From: NCEH01 sp043195135
Lineage (GTDB): Bacteria; Pseudomonadota; Alphaproteobacteria; Rhizobiales; Xanthobacteraceae
Reading direction: 5' to 3' (one strand)
DNA length: 64,000 nucleotides
NCBI RefSeq assembly: GCF_043195135.1
Contig: NZ_JBAFWP010000002.1
The translations under genes and the position numbers were made by a program. Under the pieces are notes generated by a model, which worked only from the letters and a program-made list of their open reading frames with translations, made no database searches and was not told where the DNA came from. The number at the start of each line of letters is the position of its first letter. Position 1 is the stretch's first letter. Positions 8,525-16,475 of this stretch are shown here, piece by piece.

Positions 8525-9280
8525 ATGCAAACAAAGTCCAAACTATCGGCAGCCTATGATCGAAGCCGCGTGCCGCTCTACATCCAGGTGGCATCTGTGC
8601 TCCGGCAGCGGATCCAGGCGGGGCATTGGGCCATCGGGGACAAGATTTCCACGCTTGAAGAATTGGAAGAGGAGTTCCAGGTCGCGCGCGTGACCGTGCG
8701 TCAGGCGGTGGAAATGCTGCGCGATGAAGGTCTTGTCAGCGCACGCCAAGGCCGCGGCACGTTCGTGTCCAGCGTCGTTCCGGATCGGCACTGGCTGAAG
8801 CTGGAGACCACCTGGGCAAGCCTGATTGCCTCGGTGAAGGAAAACGTGCCCCGTCCCATCACCCTGACGGAGAATGTTCCGCCGCCACTTCTGAAGCCGG
8901 AGGACGGGGAACTCGCGCCCGAATACGTCTCGCTGAAAAGCCTTCAATTCCGCGACGACCAGCCCTATTCCATCGTCAACCTCCTGCTCGCCCGCCATGT
9001 CTTTGAGATGGATCGCGATGTCTTTCTCACCGGCCCGGCGCTCCCCGCGCTGGCCGGCCTGAAGAAAGTGAAGGTGAAGGACGCCCACCAGACGCTGATC
9101 ATCGGCAGCGCCGATCCGACCGTGGCGGACCTGATGAAAATCCCGCTCGGCGCCGCCACGGTGGAAAGTCATTGTGTGGTGATCGACAATAAAAACGTCG
9201 CCATCTATGTGGCGGACATCGTCTATCGCAGCGACTGCATCAAGTTGCAGATCGATCTGCTGCGCTCCGAGCGCGGCTGA
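8525..9280 (+). CDS. GntR family regulator with UTRA effector domain (HutC subfamily)
   Basis: A 251-residue regulator. Residues 14-80 form the GntR winged helix (VPLYIQVASVLRQRI, ISTLEELEEEFQVARVTVRQAVEMLRDEGLV, then RQGRGTFV). The rest is a UTRA-type ligand domain (LKSLQFRDDQPYSIVNLLLARHVFE near 138-160 and ADIVYRSDCIKLQI at the end). HutC-subfamily members respond to small metabolites such as histidine intermediates, sugars or phosphonates. The divergent Lrp gene and the hydroxylase operon are its nearest neighbours on one side, and a convergent gapR gene lies on the other. Its target is unknown. Confidence 0.9.
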   Translation: MQTKSKLSAAYDRSRVPLYIQVASVLRQRIQAGHWAIGDKISTLEELEEEFQVARVTVRQAVEMLRDEGLVSARQGRGTFVSSVVPDRHWLKLETTWASLIASVKENVPRPITLTENVPPPLLKPEDGELAPEYVSLKSLQFRDDQPYSIVNLLLARHVFEMDRDVFLTGPALPALAGLKKVKVKDAHQTLIIGSADPTVADLMKIPLGAATVESHCVVIDNKNVAIYVADIVYRSDCIKLQIDLLRSERG

Positions 9281-9417
9281 GGGCGTTCCGCCGCGGGGCG
9301 GCCGGGGCCTCGGGCGCCATATCGGCCCCGCCTGACCCGGCTTGCCGCGCCGATGGCCGGGGTCTGCCCGGCCACGGCTCAAGGTGCGGAACGCGCCGGC
9401 TCGGCCCGCCGGGGCGC

Positions 9418-9444
9418 GAAAAGAAGGCGCCAAAAAAGGGCGCC
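9418..9444 (-). terminator. Probable intrinsic terminator of gapR
   Basis: Read on the minus strand, GGCGCC, a loop of mostly T, GGCGCC again (9444-9426), then TTCTTTT follow the gapR stop by 50 bp. The stem is only 6 bp but all G/C and is followed by a T-rich tail. Confidence 0.45.
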
Positions 9445-9493
9445 AAGAGATAGCGCCAGCAAACGCGCCTTAAGATCGCGCCGGCAGAAGGCG

Positions 9494-9757
9494 TCAGGAG
9501 AAAATGCCGAGCGCCTGCATGTAGAGGTCCACGATCGCCTCGTGTTCCTTGCGCTCGTCCACGTCTTCCTTGCGGATCTTGAGGATGGCGCGCAGCGCCT
9601 TGACGTCGAAGCCATTGGCCTTGGCTTCGGCGAATACGTCCTTGATATCGTCGGCGATCGCCTTTTTCTCTTCCTCGAGCCGCTCGACGCGCTCGATGAA
9701 GGATTTCAGCTGTTCCTTGGCGAAGCCCGCCGGGGCGTCCGATACGTCTTCCGACAC
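9494..9757 (-). CDS. gapR: GapR family nucleoid protein (DUF2312/UPF0335)
   Basis: A small (87-residue) coiled-coil protein matching the DUF2312 family throughout: FAKEQLKSFIERVERLEEEKKAI, ADDIKDVFAEAKANGFDVKALR, then a C-terminal DLYMQALG. In Caulobacter the homologue GapR binds overtwisted, AT-rich DNA and helps topoisomerases during replication and transcription. Starts at TTG 9778 or ATG 9772 are possible, but they lack a ribosome-binding site. GTG 9757 has GAGG nine bases upstream and gives a protein of the usual family length, so it is preferred. It is monocistronic, with a candidate terminator downstream. Confidence 0.87.
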   Translation of the reverse strand: MSEDVSDAPAGFAKEQLKSFIERVERLEEEKKAIADDIKDVFAEAKANGFDVKALRAILKIRKEDVDERKEHEAIVDLYMQALGIFS

Positions 9758-9889
9758 GTGGTGCAACCTCATAAACAATCAAAGGGGGCGGATGGGGCGC
9801 CGATCAGGGGCAAGATACAGCGCGCAGCGAGGCGTCGCCGTCAAGCCACTGTCCCCGCAATCCTCCCTATCCCCCGCCGTGCGACCGGT

Positions 9890-10234
9890 TCAATGGCCAT
9901 CGTGGGGCGGCTTGAAGGCGGCTGCCTGTTCCGGTGTCGCCTCGGTCTGGTAACGGCTTTTCCATTCCTCGTAAGGCATGCCATAGACCGCTTCGCGGCT
10001 TTGCGCCTTGCTCACCGGCAGCCCCTCGGCTTCGGCGGCGTCCAGATACCAGTTGGAGAGGCAGTTGCGGCAGAAGCCGGCAAGGTTCATGAGCGCGATG
10101 TTCTGGACATCGGTGCGTTCGCGCAAATGGGCGACGAGCCGCCGGAACGCCGCTGCCTCCAGTCGTTCGCGATCCTGCTCGGAAAGCGAGGCGGCGCCGT
10201 CGTGCGCTGTCGGGTCGAAAACTTGCGTGCTCAT
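9890..10234 (-). CDS. DUF1244 domain-containing protein
   Basis: A 114-residue cytoplasmic protein whose second half is the conserved DUF1244 domain: FRRLVAHLRERTDVQNIALM, then NLAGFCRNCLSNWY with a C-x2-C pair, then YGMPYEEWKSRYQ. The family is common in alpha- and gammaproteobacteria and has no established function; the cysteine pair suggests metal or redox chemistry, which is inference. It is divergent from the DMT transporter with a 72-bp gap. ATG 10234 is used because longer in-frame starts only add low-complexity sequence. Confidence 0.85.
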   Translation of the reverse strand: MSTQVFDPTAHDGAASLSEQDRERLEAAAFRRLVAHLRERTDVQNIALMNLAGFCRNCLSNWYLDAAEAEGLPVSKAQSREAVYGMPYEEWKSRYQTEATPEQAAAFKPPHDGH

Positions 10235-10306
10235 GGCGTGTCGTCCTTCTGTCGGCTCCATGTGGCGCGTGTGCGGGCGCGGTGCAAGGGCCGCAAGGGG
10301 CAGGCC

Positions 10307-11194
10307 ATGAACCCGGCGCCGCAGGCCGCCGCACCGCCGCTGCGCCTTGCGCTCGGCATCGCCGCTTTGGCCGCCGGAGCCTTCGCCATGGGCGCGTCGG
10401 TGCTGTTCGTCCGGCTCGCGGACGTGGGTCCGTTCGCCAGCGCGTTCTGGCGCACCGCTTTGGCGCTCCCGGTCCTGCTCGTGTGGGCGCTGGCGGCCGA
10501 GGGGCGGCGGGCCCTGGTGCCCGATCGCGACGCGCTGCTCGCAGGGGTATTCTTCGCCGGCGACCTGTTCTTCTGGCATCTGGCGATTCTCGGCACCAGC
10601 GTCGCCAATGCCGCCGTGCTCGCCACCACCTCGCCGGTGTGGGTGGCCTTGTTCGCCTGGCTGGGGATGCGGGCGGCCATCACCCGCGCCACCCTCGCCG
10701 GGCTTTTCCTGTGTCTGGCGGGCGCGGGGGCGCTGATCGGGCGCAGCCTCCACCTGGAGCCGGCGCATCTGCTGGGCGATGCGGCCGGGCTGGTGACGGC
10801 GCTCTTCTTCGCCGCCTATTTCCTGGCGATCGGCAGGGCCCGCCGCCTCCGGGGCGCCGGGGCGGTGACGCTGATTTCCACCGCGGCCACCACGCTCATC
10901 CTGCTCGCGGTGGCGCTGGTGGCCGAGCCGACCCTATGGCCCACAAGCGCCTCCGGCGCGGCAGCGCTGCTGGGCCTTGCGCTGGTGAGTCAGGTGGGCG
11001 GGCAGGGGCTGATGGCGGTGGGCCTCTCCGTGGTGCCGCCGGTGTACGGGGCGCTGGTGTTCTTCCTGGAAGTGGTGTCGGCAGCAGCCTTGGGCTGGCT
11101 GGTGCTGGGGGAGGTGCTCGGCGTGCTCCAGGGGGTGGGCATGGGGCTGGTGCTGCTCGGCCTCTGGGTCGCCCGGCCGCGGCGGCAAGGGTGA
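10307..11194 (+). CDS. EamA/DMT superfamily transporter
   Basis: A 295-residue inner-membrane protein with about ten hydrophobic segments arranged as two EamA repeats (near residues 12-140 and 150-288). Typical sequence features are SVLFVRLADVGPFASAFWRT in the first repeat and VPPVYGALVFFLEVVSAAALGWLVLGE in the second. The family exports metabolites such as amino acids or nucleosides; the substrate cannot be predicted. ATG 10307 gives a normal family length and starts just before the first membrane segment. Confidence 0.87.
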   Translation: MNPAPQAAAPPLRLALGIAALAAGAFAMGASVLFVRLADVGPFASAFWRTALALPVLLVWALAAEGRRALVPDRDALLAGVFFAGDLFFWHLAILGTSVANAAVLATTSPVWVALFAWLGMRAAITRATLAGLFLCLAGAGALIGRSLHLEPAHLLGDAAGLVTALFFAAYFLAIGRARRLRGAGAVTLISTAATTLILLAVALVAEPTLWPTSASGAAALLGLALVSQVGGQGLMAVGLSVVPPVYGALVFFLEVVSAAALGWLVLGEVLGVLQGVGMGLVLLGLWVARPRRQG

Positions 11195-11298
11195 TCCGCC
11201 TCGCTTCTGCCCCGATCGCGCCCGAAAAGGCGGGTCGATGCATCGTGCATGCATCATCCATTGACGCCCGTGCCGTACCAAGGCTAACAGCCGAGCCC

Positions 11299-11847
11299 AT
11301 GTCGCTTTCCCTCCCGTTCGCTCCGAATGGATCTTTCCGCCCCTGGCGCGGCCTGCGCGCCCTGGCGCTTCTCGCCCTGCTGGCGGCGGGCGCGCTGACG
11401 GCGAGCGCGGCGCCGGCGGCGGCGGACTTCCGCCTGTGCAACCGCACCTCCAGCCGGGTCGGGGTGGCGATCGGCTATAAGGAAAACGAGGTCTGGACCA
11501 CCGAGGGATGGTGGAACGTCGCGGCCAACAGCTGCGAGACCCTGCTGCGCGGCGATCTGGTGGCCCGCTTCTATTACCTCTATGCGGTGGATTACGACCA
11601 GGGCGGGGAATGGGCCGGCAAGGCCTTCATGTGCACCCGCGACAAGGAATTCACCATTCGCGGGGTGGAGGACTGCCTCGCCCGCGGTTTCGATCGCGCC
11701 GGCTTCCTGGAGGTGGACACCAAGGAGCAGCGCGGCTGGACCGTGCAATTGACCGAGGCCAACCAATCCGGCCGTGCCCAGCCCGGCATTGCGCCGCCCG
11801 GCGCTGCTCCCATGCCCATGCCGAATCCCGGCAGCCGGGCGAAATAG
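11299..11847 (+). CDS. Secreted DUF1036 family protein
   Basis: A 182-residue exported protein. An Arg-rich n-region and a hydrophobic core (LRALALLALLAAGALTASA) form a signal peptide cleaved near residue 42. The mature part begins DFRLCNRTSSRVGVAIGYK and continues WTTEGWWNVAANSCETLL, the diagnostic DUF1036 pattern with conserved Cys and Trp. The function of the family is not established; it is widespread in alphaproteobacteria. The C-terminus ends in a Pro/Met-rich tail. It is preceded by about 100 bp without a gene and is probably monocistronic. Confidence 0.85.
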   Translation: MSLSLPFAPNGSFRPWRGLRALALLALLAAGALTASAAPAAADFRLCNRTSSRVGVAIGYKENEVWTTEGWWNVAANSCETLLRGDLVARFYYLYAVDYDQGGEWAGKAFMCTRDKEFTIRGVEDCLARGFDRAGFLEVDTKEQRGWTVQLTEANQSGRAQPGIAPPGAAPMPMPNPGSRAK

Positions 11848-11968
11848 CATCCAGATTGGCGTCTATCGCGCCTTTCCCCCTGCCGGGTGCCCGGCGCTGT
11901 GATATTTCCAGAGAGCCGCGCCATCCTGCGGCGCCACGGGCAAAAATGTCCGGGTCAGGGAGGGTCGC

Positions 11969-13453
11969 ATGGCTGGGACGGGGCGTGTTCTCATCGCGGG
12001 CGCGGGGCCGGTGGGCCTCACCCTCGCCGGCGAATTGGCGCGATATGGCGTCGGCGTGCGGATCGTGGACACGTCCGCCGCGCGCACCGACAAATCCAAG
12101 GCCCTGGTTCTGTGGAGCCGCTCGCTGGAGCTGCTGGCCCGCACCGGCCGGGCGCAGGCGTTCATCGATGCCGGCATGCAAGTGTATGGCGCGCGCATGT
12201 CCAACGGCCGGGCGCTGATTGCCGAGATCGATTTCGACGAGGCGGACAGCCTGTTTCCCGCCGCCGTGATGATTCCGCAGAGCGAAACCGAGCGGCTGCT
12301 GGAAACCCATCTCGAATCCCTGGGCGTGACGGTGGAGCGCAACACCGGCCTGACGGGCTTCACGCTTGCGGGTGATGGCGTGCGCGCCACCTTGCGCGAT
12401 GCCTCCGGCCGCGAGGAGGAGGTTCAGGCGGACTGGCTGGTCGGCTGCGACGGCGCCCATTCCACGGTGCGCCATACGCTCGGCATGGCGTTCGCCGGAA
12501 GCACCCAGCCCAGCGACTGGGTGCTGGCGGATGCGCACCTGGAGGGGCTCAAGCCCGACAAGCTGGATATCTTCTGGCATGCCGACGGCATCCTTGCCTT
12601 CTTTCCCATCACCGGCGGGCGCTATCGCATGGTGGCGGATCTCGGCCCGGCGCAAGGCGAGGCGCGCCGGCCCGACCCCACCCTCGCCGAGGTGCAGGCG
12701 CTGGTGGAGACGCGCGGCCCCGGCGGCATCCATATGCACGATCCCTTCTGGCTGGCGAATTTCCGCATCAACGAGCGCAAGGTGAAGGACTACAGCCTCG
12801 GTCGCGCGTTCCTGGCGGGCGATGCCGCGCACATCCACAGCCCGGCCGGCGGGCAGGGCATGAACACGGGCATGCAGGATGCCTTCAATCTCGCCTGGAA
12901 ACTGGCTTTGGTGGTGCATGGGCGGGCGCGGCCGGCCCTGCTCGACAGCTATTCCATCGAGCGCAGCGCTGTCGGCGACCTGGTGCTGCACAATGCGACG
13001 CGCATGACCGCCCTCGGGGTGATGCGCAATCCGCTGGCCCAGGCGGTGCGCAATTTCGTCGCCCATGTGGTGCTGGGCCTGTCGCAGGTGCAGCGTCGCG
13101 CCTCCCACAGCCTCACCGAGCTGGAGATTGCCTATCCGGTGAGCCCCCTGTCGGTCACCGCGCCCCACGCGCCCCACGGCGGGGACCTGCCGAAGGCGGG
13201 CGAACGCTGGCCGCAGCTCGATCCGGCCCTTGCCCCCATCGGCGCTGGCGACACGCCGCGCTTCGCCCTGATCGCCCCTGGCGCGGCGGCGCGCGACCTT
13301 GCGGCCCGGTTCGGCGGGCTGGTCGAAGCGCGTGAGCCGCCGGCGGGGCACGATGGGCTTTGGGTGGTGCGGCCGGACGGCTATGTGGGCCTCGTGGCCG
13401 CGGCGACGGATTTTCCCGCCGCGCAAGCCTATCTCGCCGCCATCCTGGTCTGA
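11969..13453 (+). CDS. FAD-dependent aromatic-ring monooxygenase (PheA/TfdB/MhpA-like)
   Basis: A 494-residue flavoprotein of the class A flavin monooxygenases, which hydroxylate phenolic or quinone-like substrates with NAD(P)H and O2. Motifs: the FAD-binding GAGPVGLTLAGELARYG at the N-terminus, the NADPH/FAD DG motif in WLVGCDGAHSTVR near residue 155, and the GD motif GDAAHIHSPAGGQGMNTG near residue 285. The C-terminal thioredoxin-like domain of phenol hydroxylases is represented only by a short remnant. No ring-cleavage or transport genes adjoin it, so the substrate is open. ATG 11969 starts directly before the Rossmann fold. Confidence 0.87.
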   Translation: MAGTGRVLIAGAGPVGLTLAGELARYGVGVRIVDTSAARTDKSKALVLWSRSLELLARTGRAQAFIDAGMQVYGARMSNGRALIAEIDFDEADSLFPAAVMIPQSETERLLETHLESLGVTVERNTGLTGFTLAGDGVRATLRDASGREEEVQADWLVGCDGAHSTVRHTLGMAFAGSTQPSDWVLADAHLEGLKPDKLDIFWHADGILAFFPITGGRYRMVADLGPAQGEARRPDPTLAEVQALVETRGPGGIHMHDPFWLANFRINERKVKDYSLGRAFLAGDAAHIHSPAGGQGMNTGMQDAFNLAWKLALVVHGRARPALLDSYSIERSAVGDLVLHNATRMTALGVMRNPLAQAVRNFVAHVVLGLSQVQRRASHSLTELEIAYPVSPLSVTAPHAPHGGDLPKAGERWPQLDPALAPIGAGDTPRFALIAPGAAARDLAARFGGLVEAREPPAGHDGLWVVRPDGYVGLVAAATDFPAAQAYLAAILV

Positions 13454-13497
13454 GGGGCTTTCGCGGACGTGCAGGCGTGCCGCGATCGCCCCAAAAA

Positions 13498-13513
13498 TGT
13501 TTCACGTGAAACA
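13498..13513. promoter_or_regulatory. parS centromere-like site (ParB binding site)
   Basis: The sequence TGTTTCACGTGAAACA is a perfect 16-bp palindrome identical to the consensus bacterial chromosomal parS site. ParB binds it and spreads, allowing ParA-driven origin segregation and SMC loading. Chance occurrence of a full 16-mer in a 64-kb, GC-rich window is very unlikely. It sits in intergenic DNA 45 bp after a gene end, unlike coding-region noise. Confidence 0.85.
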
Positions 13514-13682
13514 ATGGGTTAGCGCAGACGAATCGCGGGGAGAAGGCACTTGGAGGCCCTTTTCGGTGCCTTCTCCGCGGACCAAACGGCGATTTCGGCC
13601 GAAGTTTCGGCGCAGATGAATCCGCGCCGCCTCGGATGTCCGGAATGCCTCCCCTCTCCCTCCCTCCCTTCCCCCTCCCTAA

Positions 13683-13707
13683 CCCTCCCCCGCACGCGGG
13701 AGAGGGG
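13683..13707. repeat. Small G/C-rich palindromic repeat (REP-like), copy 1
   Basis: CCCTCCCCCGC, a 3-base loop, then CGGGAGAGGGG form an imperfect palindrome. Near-identical elements occur at 24506-24530, 24605-24630 and 30378-30402, all in intergenic DNA, so this is a dispersed extragenic repeat family of the genome. Confidence 0.65.
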
Positions 13708-13795
13708 ACTGGGCCGTTCGGGCGGTGTCAGCTGCGCCGCAGATAGGCACCGCACCCTGCCCGCAGGCGGACGGAGGCGTGCTTGACGGGGGACC

Positions 13796-14617
13796 CTAGA
13801 TGTCCCGTCCTTCCACCTTGATCTTCAGCTCGGTCTCGATGTCCTTGGCGGCGGTCAGGTGGGGGTTGACGGCGAGCGCGCGGCGCGCGGCTTCCAGGGC
13901 GCGGGTGTCGTCGCCGATCTCGCGCATGATGAGCGACAGGCCGAGCAGCATGGAATAATGGCGCGGCTCGCGGGTCAGCACCTCGCCCACGTCCACCAGG
14001 GCGGAGGCGTAATCGTCCTGGAGATAATAGATCGTCGCGCGCCGGCTGCGGGCGGCGAGGAAATCCGGATTGGTGTCGATCACCGTGCCGAGCAGTTCCA
14101 GCGCCAGGTCATATTCCTTGGCCTGGGCGGCGGCCTCGGCACGCGACATCAGAAGGTCGGCGCTGGCGCTTCCCGATTGGGCGAACATGGCCTCGATGCG
14201 GCTGCCGAGGGCGGAGGCGGTGTCATCGTCGGGCGCAAGGCGCAGGGCCTCGAACATGGCGTCGAGCTGGACCCGCCGGTCGCGCGGCAGCTTGGGCCGG
14301 GCGGGGGTCGAATCCGCCGCGCCGACGTTGGGCGCGGGCTTCGCCGCATCGGGCTTTGTCGCATCGGGCCGGGTCGCATCGGGCTTTGTCGCATCGGATC
14401 TGGGGGCGCCGGCCGGGGGCTTTTCGCCCGTGACCTGGGCGTGGGCGGCATAGGCGCCGCAGAGCGCGAGGGCGAGCGCGCAGGCCAGCGCCATCACCAC
14501 CGCCCGGCGCCCGGCCGCAGCGGCGCGCACGGCAGAGGCGCGCACGGCAGAGGCGCGCACGGCAGGCGCGCGCAAGGCGGAATCCCCGGACGGATGCTTG
14601 GACATCATCATCGGCAA
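13796..14617 (-). CDS. Tetratricopeptide-repeat protein with signal anchor
   Basis: A 273-residue protein. The N-terminal 35 residues are Ala/Arg-rich and include a short tandem repeat of APAVRASAVRASAVRAA type. A hydrophobic segment then follows (MALACALALALCGAYAAHA, near residues 41-60), probably an uncleaved anchor or a signal peptide. A second low-complexity stretch of four imperfect DATKP-like units lies at about 74-93. Residues 105-270 contain TPR-like helical pairs (EYDLALELLGTVIDTNPDFLAA, DDYASALVDVGEVLTREPRHY, DDTRALEAARRALAVNPH). TPRs scaffold protein interactions in the periplasm or at the membrane; the partner is unknown. Several ATGs cluster at the start, and 14605 is equally possible. 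Confidence 0.8.
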   Translation of the reverse strand: MPMMMSKHPSGDSALRAPAVRASAVRASAVRAAAAGRRAVVMALACALALALCGAYAAHAQVTGEKPPAGAPRSDATKPDATRPDATKPDAAKPAPNVGAADSTPARPKLPRDRRVQLDAMFEALRLAPDDDTASALGSRIEAMFAQSGSASADLLMSRAEAAAQAKEYDLALELLGTVIDTNPDFLAARSRRATIYYLQDDYASALVDVGEVLTREPRHYSMLLGLSLIMREIGDDTRALEAARRALAVNPHLTAAKDIETELKIKVEGRDI

Positions 14618-14728
14618 AGTGTGAGGCGATGCGCATAAAGCGTCAACCGCCCCACCCCTTTCGGGGGGAGCGGCGCGATCAACTCATCTCGATGACGAGA
14701 GCCCCGCTCGCAAGGAGCGGGAAAACGC

Positions 14729-14854
14729 TCAGCCCTGGCGGGCCTTGTAGCGCTTCTGGGTCTTGTTGATGATGTAGACGCGGCCCTTGCGGCGCACGAG
14801 ACGGTTGTCCCGGTGACGGCCGAGGAGCGACTTGAGAGAGTTGCGGATCTTCAT
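14729..14854 (-). CDS. rpmJ: 50S ribosomal protein L36, cysteine-free 41-residue type
   Basis: A 41-residue reading frame: MKIRNSLKSLLGRHRDNRLV followed by RRKGRVYIINKTQKRYKARQG. It matches alphaproteobacterial L36 along its full length. The four zinc ligands (CxxC...C...H) of the classical 37-residue L36 are absent, making it the zinc-independent C-minus form. It is monocistronic, and a CCCGCTC/GAGCGGG stem-loop (14703-14721) lies just past its stop as a weak terminator candidate. Confidence 0.93.
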   Translation of the reverse strand: MKIRNSLKSLLGRHRDNRLVRRKGRVYIINKTQKRYKARQG

Positions 14855-15042
14855 AACCTACTGCCTTCGGCCGACCGCGGCGCGGCTTCACCGCGCGGCT
14901 CGTCGACACAATGTATTGGATCGAGCCGGTTCGATAAGGGGCGCGCGCCGCAATGTCAACGGCGCGCGCTGTGGATGACGCGTGATTGCGCGCCTGCGGA
15001 AAGCCCCGCAGGCAGCACCCGCCCCACTTCGCGGGCTGCGCC

Positions 15043-15747
15043 TCACTTGCCGGCGAGCAGCGGCGCCAGTTCCTTGTCGAGCTGGTCGGGGGTCATGGCG
15101 CCCGACACCTTCTTGCCGTTGATGAAGAAGGTGGGGGTGGAATCGACGCCGAGTTCCTTGTTGCCATATTGCGTACCGGCCTGGATCTTCTCCGCCAGCT
15201 CCTTGTCGCTCAGGCATTTTTCGAAATCGGTCTCGCTCATGCCCGCCTGCTTGGCGACGCGCATCAGCCCCTCGGCCGGATTGTTGCCGAACGCCCAGCT
15301 GCGCTGGGTCTCGAACAGCGAGGAGACCATGGGGAAATATTTGTCGCTCGGCATGCAGCGCGCCAGCATGAAGGCGGCGGTGGCGACCGGATCGAACGGG
15401 AATTCCCGCAGGATGAAGCGCACCTTGCCGGTGTCGATGTATTTTTCCTTCAGGCTCGGGAAGGTGCCGGTATGGAATGCCGCGCAATGGCTGCAGGTGA
15501 GCGAGGCATATTCGATGATGGTCACGGGGGCGTCCGCCTTGCCCATGGCCTGCTCGGGCAGCGGGGTGGCGGCGGGGGCATTGAGCTTGACCGGGTCGAC
15601 GGTCTGGCCCTGGGCCGGCGACTGGGCGCGCGCGCCCGCCGAAAGGCCCGGCACCATCCCGGACAGCTGGAGCAGCGGACCGGCGAGCGCGACGCTCAGG
15701 GCGAACTGGCCCACGCCCAGCAGGAAACGGCGACGATGAAGCGACAT
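15043..15747 (-). CDS. DsbA-family thiol:disulfide oxidoreductase
   Basis: A 234-residue periplasmic thioredoxin-fold protein. A signal with SLHRRRFLLGVGQFALSVALAGPLL and a cleavage site near ARAQ (about residue 42) leads to DAPVTIIEYASLTCSHCAAFH. The active site is CSHC (near residues 85-88), as in many alphaproteobacterial DsbA-like proteins, and a cis-proline loop DSTPTFFINGKKV lies near residue 200. It should form or shuffle disulfides in exported proteins. The gene shares its strand and neighbourhood with the DciA-like protein. In many Rhizobiales smc follows at this place, whereas here rpmJ does. Confidence 0.88.
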   Translation of the reverse strand: MSLHRRRFLLGVGQFALSVALAGPLLQLSGMVPGLSAGARAQSPAQGQTVDPVKLNAPAATPLPEQAMGKADAPVTIIEYASLTCSHCAAFHTGTFPSLKEKYIDTGKVRFILREFPFDPVATAAFMLARCMPSDKYFPMVSSLFETQRSWAFGNNPAEGLMRVAKQAGMSETDFEKCLSDKELAEKIQAGTQYGNKELGVDSTPTFFINGKKVSGAMTPDQLDKELAPLLAGK

Positions 15748-15837
15748 GGAGATCTCCGGGGACTGCGCCTTCGCGTTCTAAGGAGCGCGCTAGCATGGCG
15801 AGGATAGGGCGCCAATCCCCCCGTGCCCTCGGGGCGA

Positions 15838-16368
15838 TCAAGATTTCCGGCGCGCGCGGCGCACCAGGGCGCCGAGACGGGCGAGAGAGGCGCCGAGCGC
15901 CTCATCCTCGAAGGGGCCGAGCGTGGCGCGCACCTGCGCCAGCGCTTCCGGTTCGGGCTCGACGCGCGGCGGCGGGCCGTGATGGCGCGGCGGCACCGGC
16001 CCCTGGCGCAGCACCAGCCGGCCGACGCAGCGCCAGCCGAAATAGGCGTTGATGCGGTCGATCACCACGGGCGCGGCATATTGCAGCTCGATGGCATAGG
16101 CCCCTTCCACGCGCACCACCAAAGTCGCCGGCTCGCTGGTATGACGGGCATCCTGCCTTGCATCCTGGCGCGGCCATTGCAATTTCACCGGCGTCGAGCG
16201 CGGGGCGAGGGCGGGGCCGACGATCTCGTCCCAATGGGTCACGATCTCCACCGCCGAAAAGCCCGCCTTGCCGCACAGGTCGGCGATGGACGGCCCCACC
16301 AGATCGGCGAGGGGGCGGGCGGCGGGCCGCCGCTTCCAGGGGGCTTTGATGGGGCGCTCTTCCGTCAT
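15838..16368 (-). CDS. DUF721/DciA-like protein
   Basis: A 176-residue protein with the DUF721 domain at residues 15-110 (ARPLADLVGPSIADLCGKAGF, then EIVTHWDEIVGPALA, then LVVRVEGAYAIELQY). DUF721 proteins are related to DciA, the widespread loader or partner of the replicative helicase DnaB. The alphaproteobacterial members have not been tested uniformly, so a helicase-loading role is inferred. The C-terminal third is Pro/Arg-rich. It is divergent from mutY, about 100 bp apart, the usual arrangement in this order. ATG 16368 begins just before the conserved domain. Confidence 0.8.
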   Translation of the reverse strand: MTEERPIKAPWKRRPAARPLADLVGPSIADLCGKAGFSAVEIVTHWDEIVGPALAPRSTPVKLQWPRQDARQDARHTSEPATLVVRVEGAYAIELQYAAPVVIDRINAYFGWRCVGRLVLRQGPVPPRHHGPPPRVEPEPEALAQVRATLGPFEDEALGASLARLGALVRRARRKS

Positions 16369-16475
16369 GGCTGCGGGCGGGGCGAGGCGCGCGGGGCGAG
16401 GCGCGCGGGTGGAAGGCGGGCGTGCCGGGCGCTCGCCCCCTTGCGGGCGGCGCGCGGCCCCGGCACGGTGGCGCC

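Larger units (their letters stand above)
13454..13795. other. Intergenic region carrying parS and a G/C-rich palindromic repeat
   Basis: A 342-bp gap between the convergent monooxygenase and TPR genes. It holds the parS palindrome (13498-13513) and a CCTCCCCCGC-type palindromic repeat (13683-13707) that recurs elsewhere in the window. No gene was found. Confidence 0.6.
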
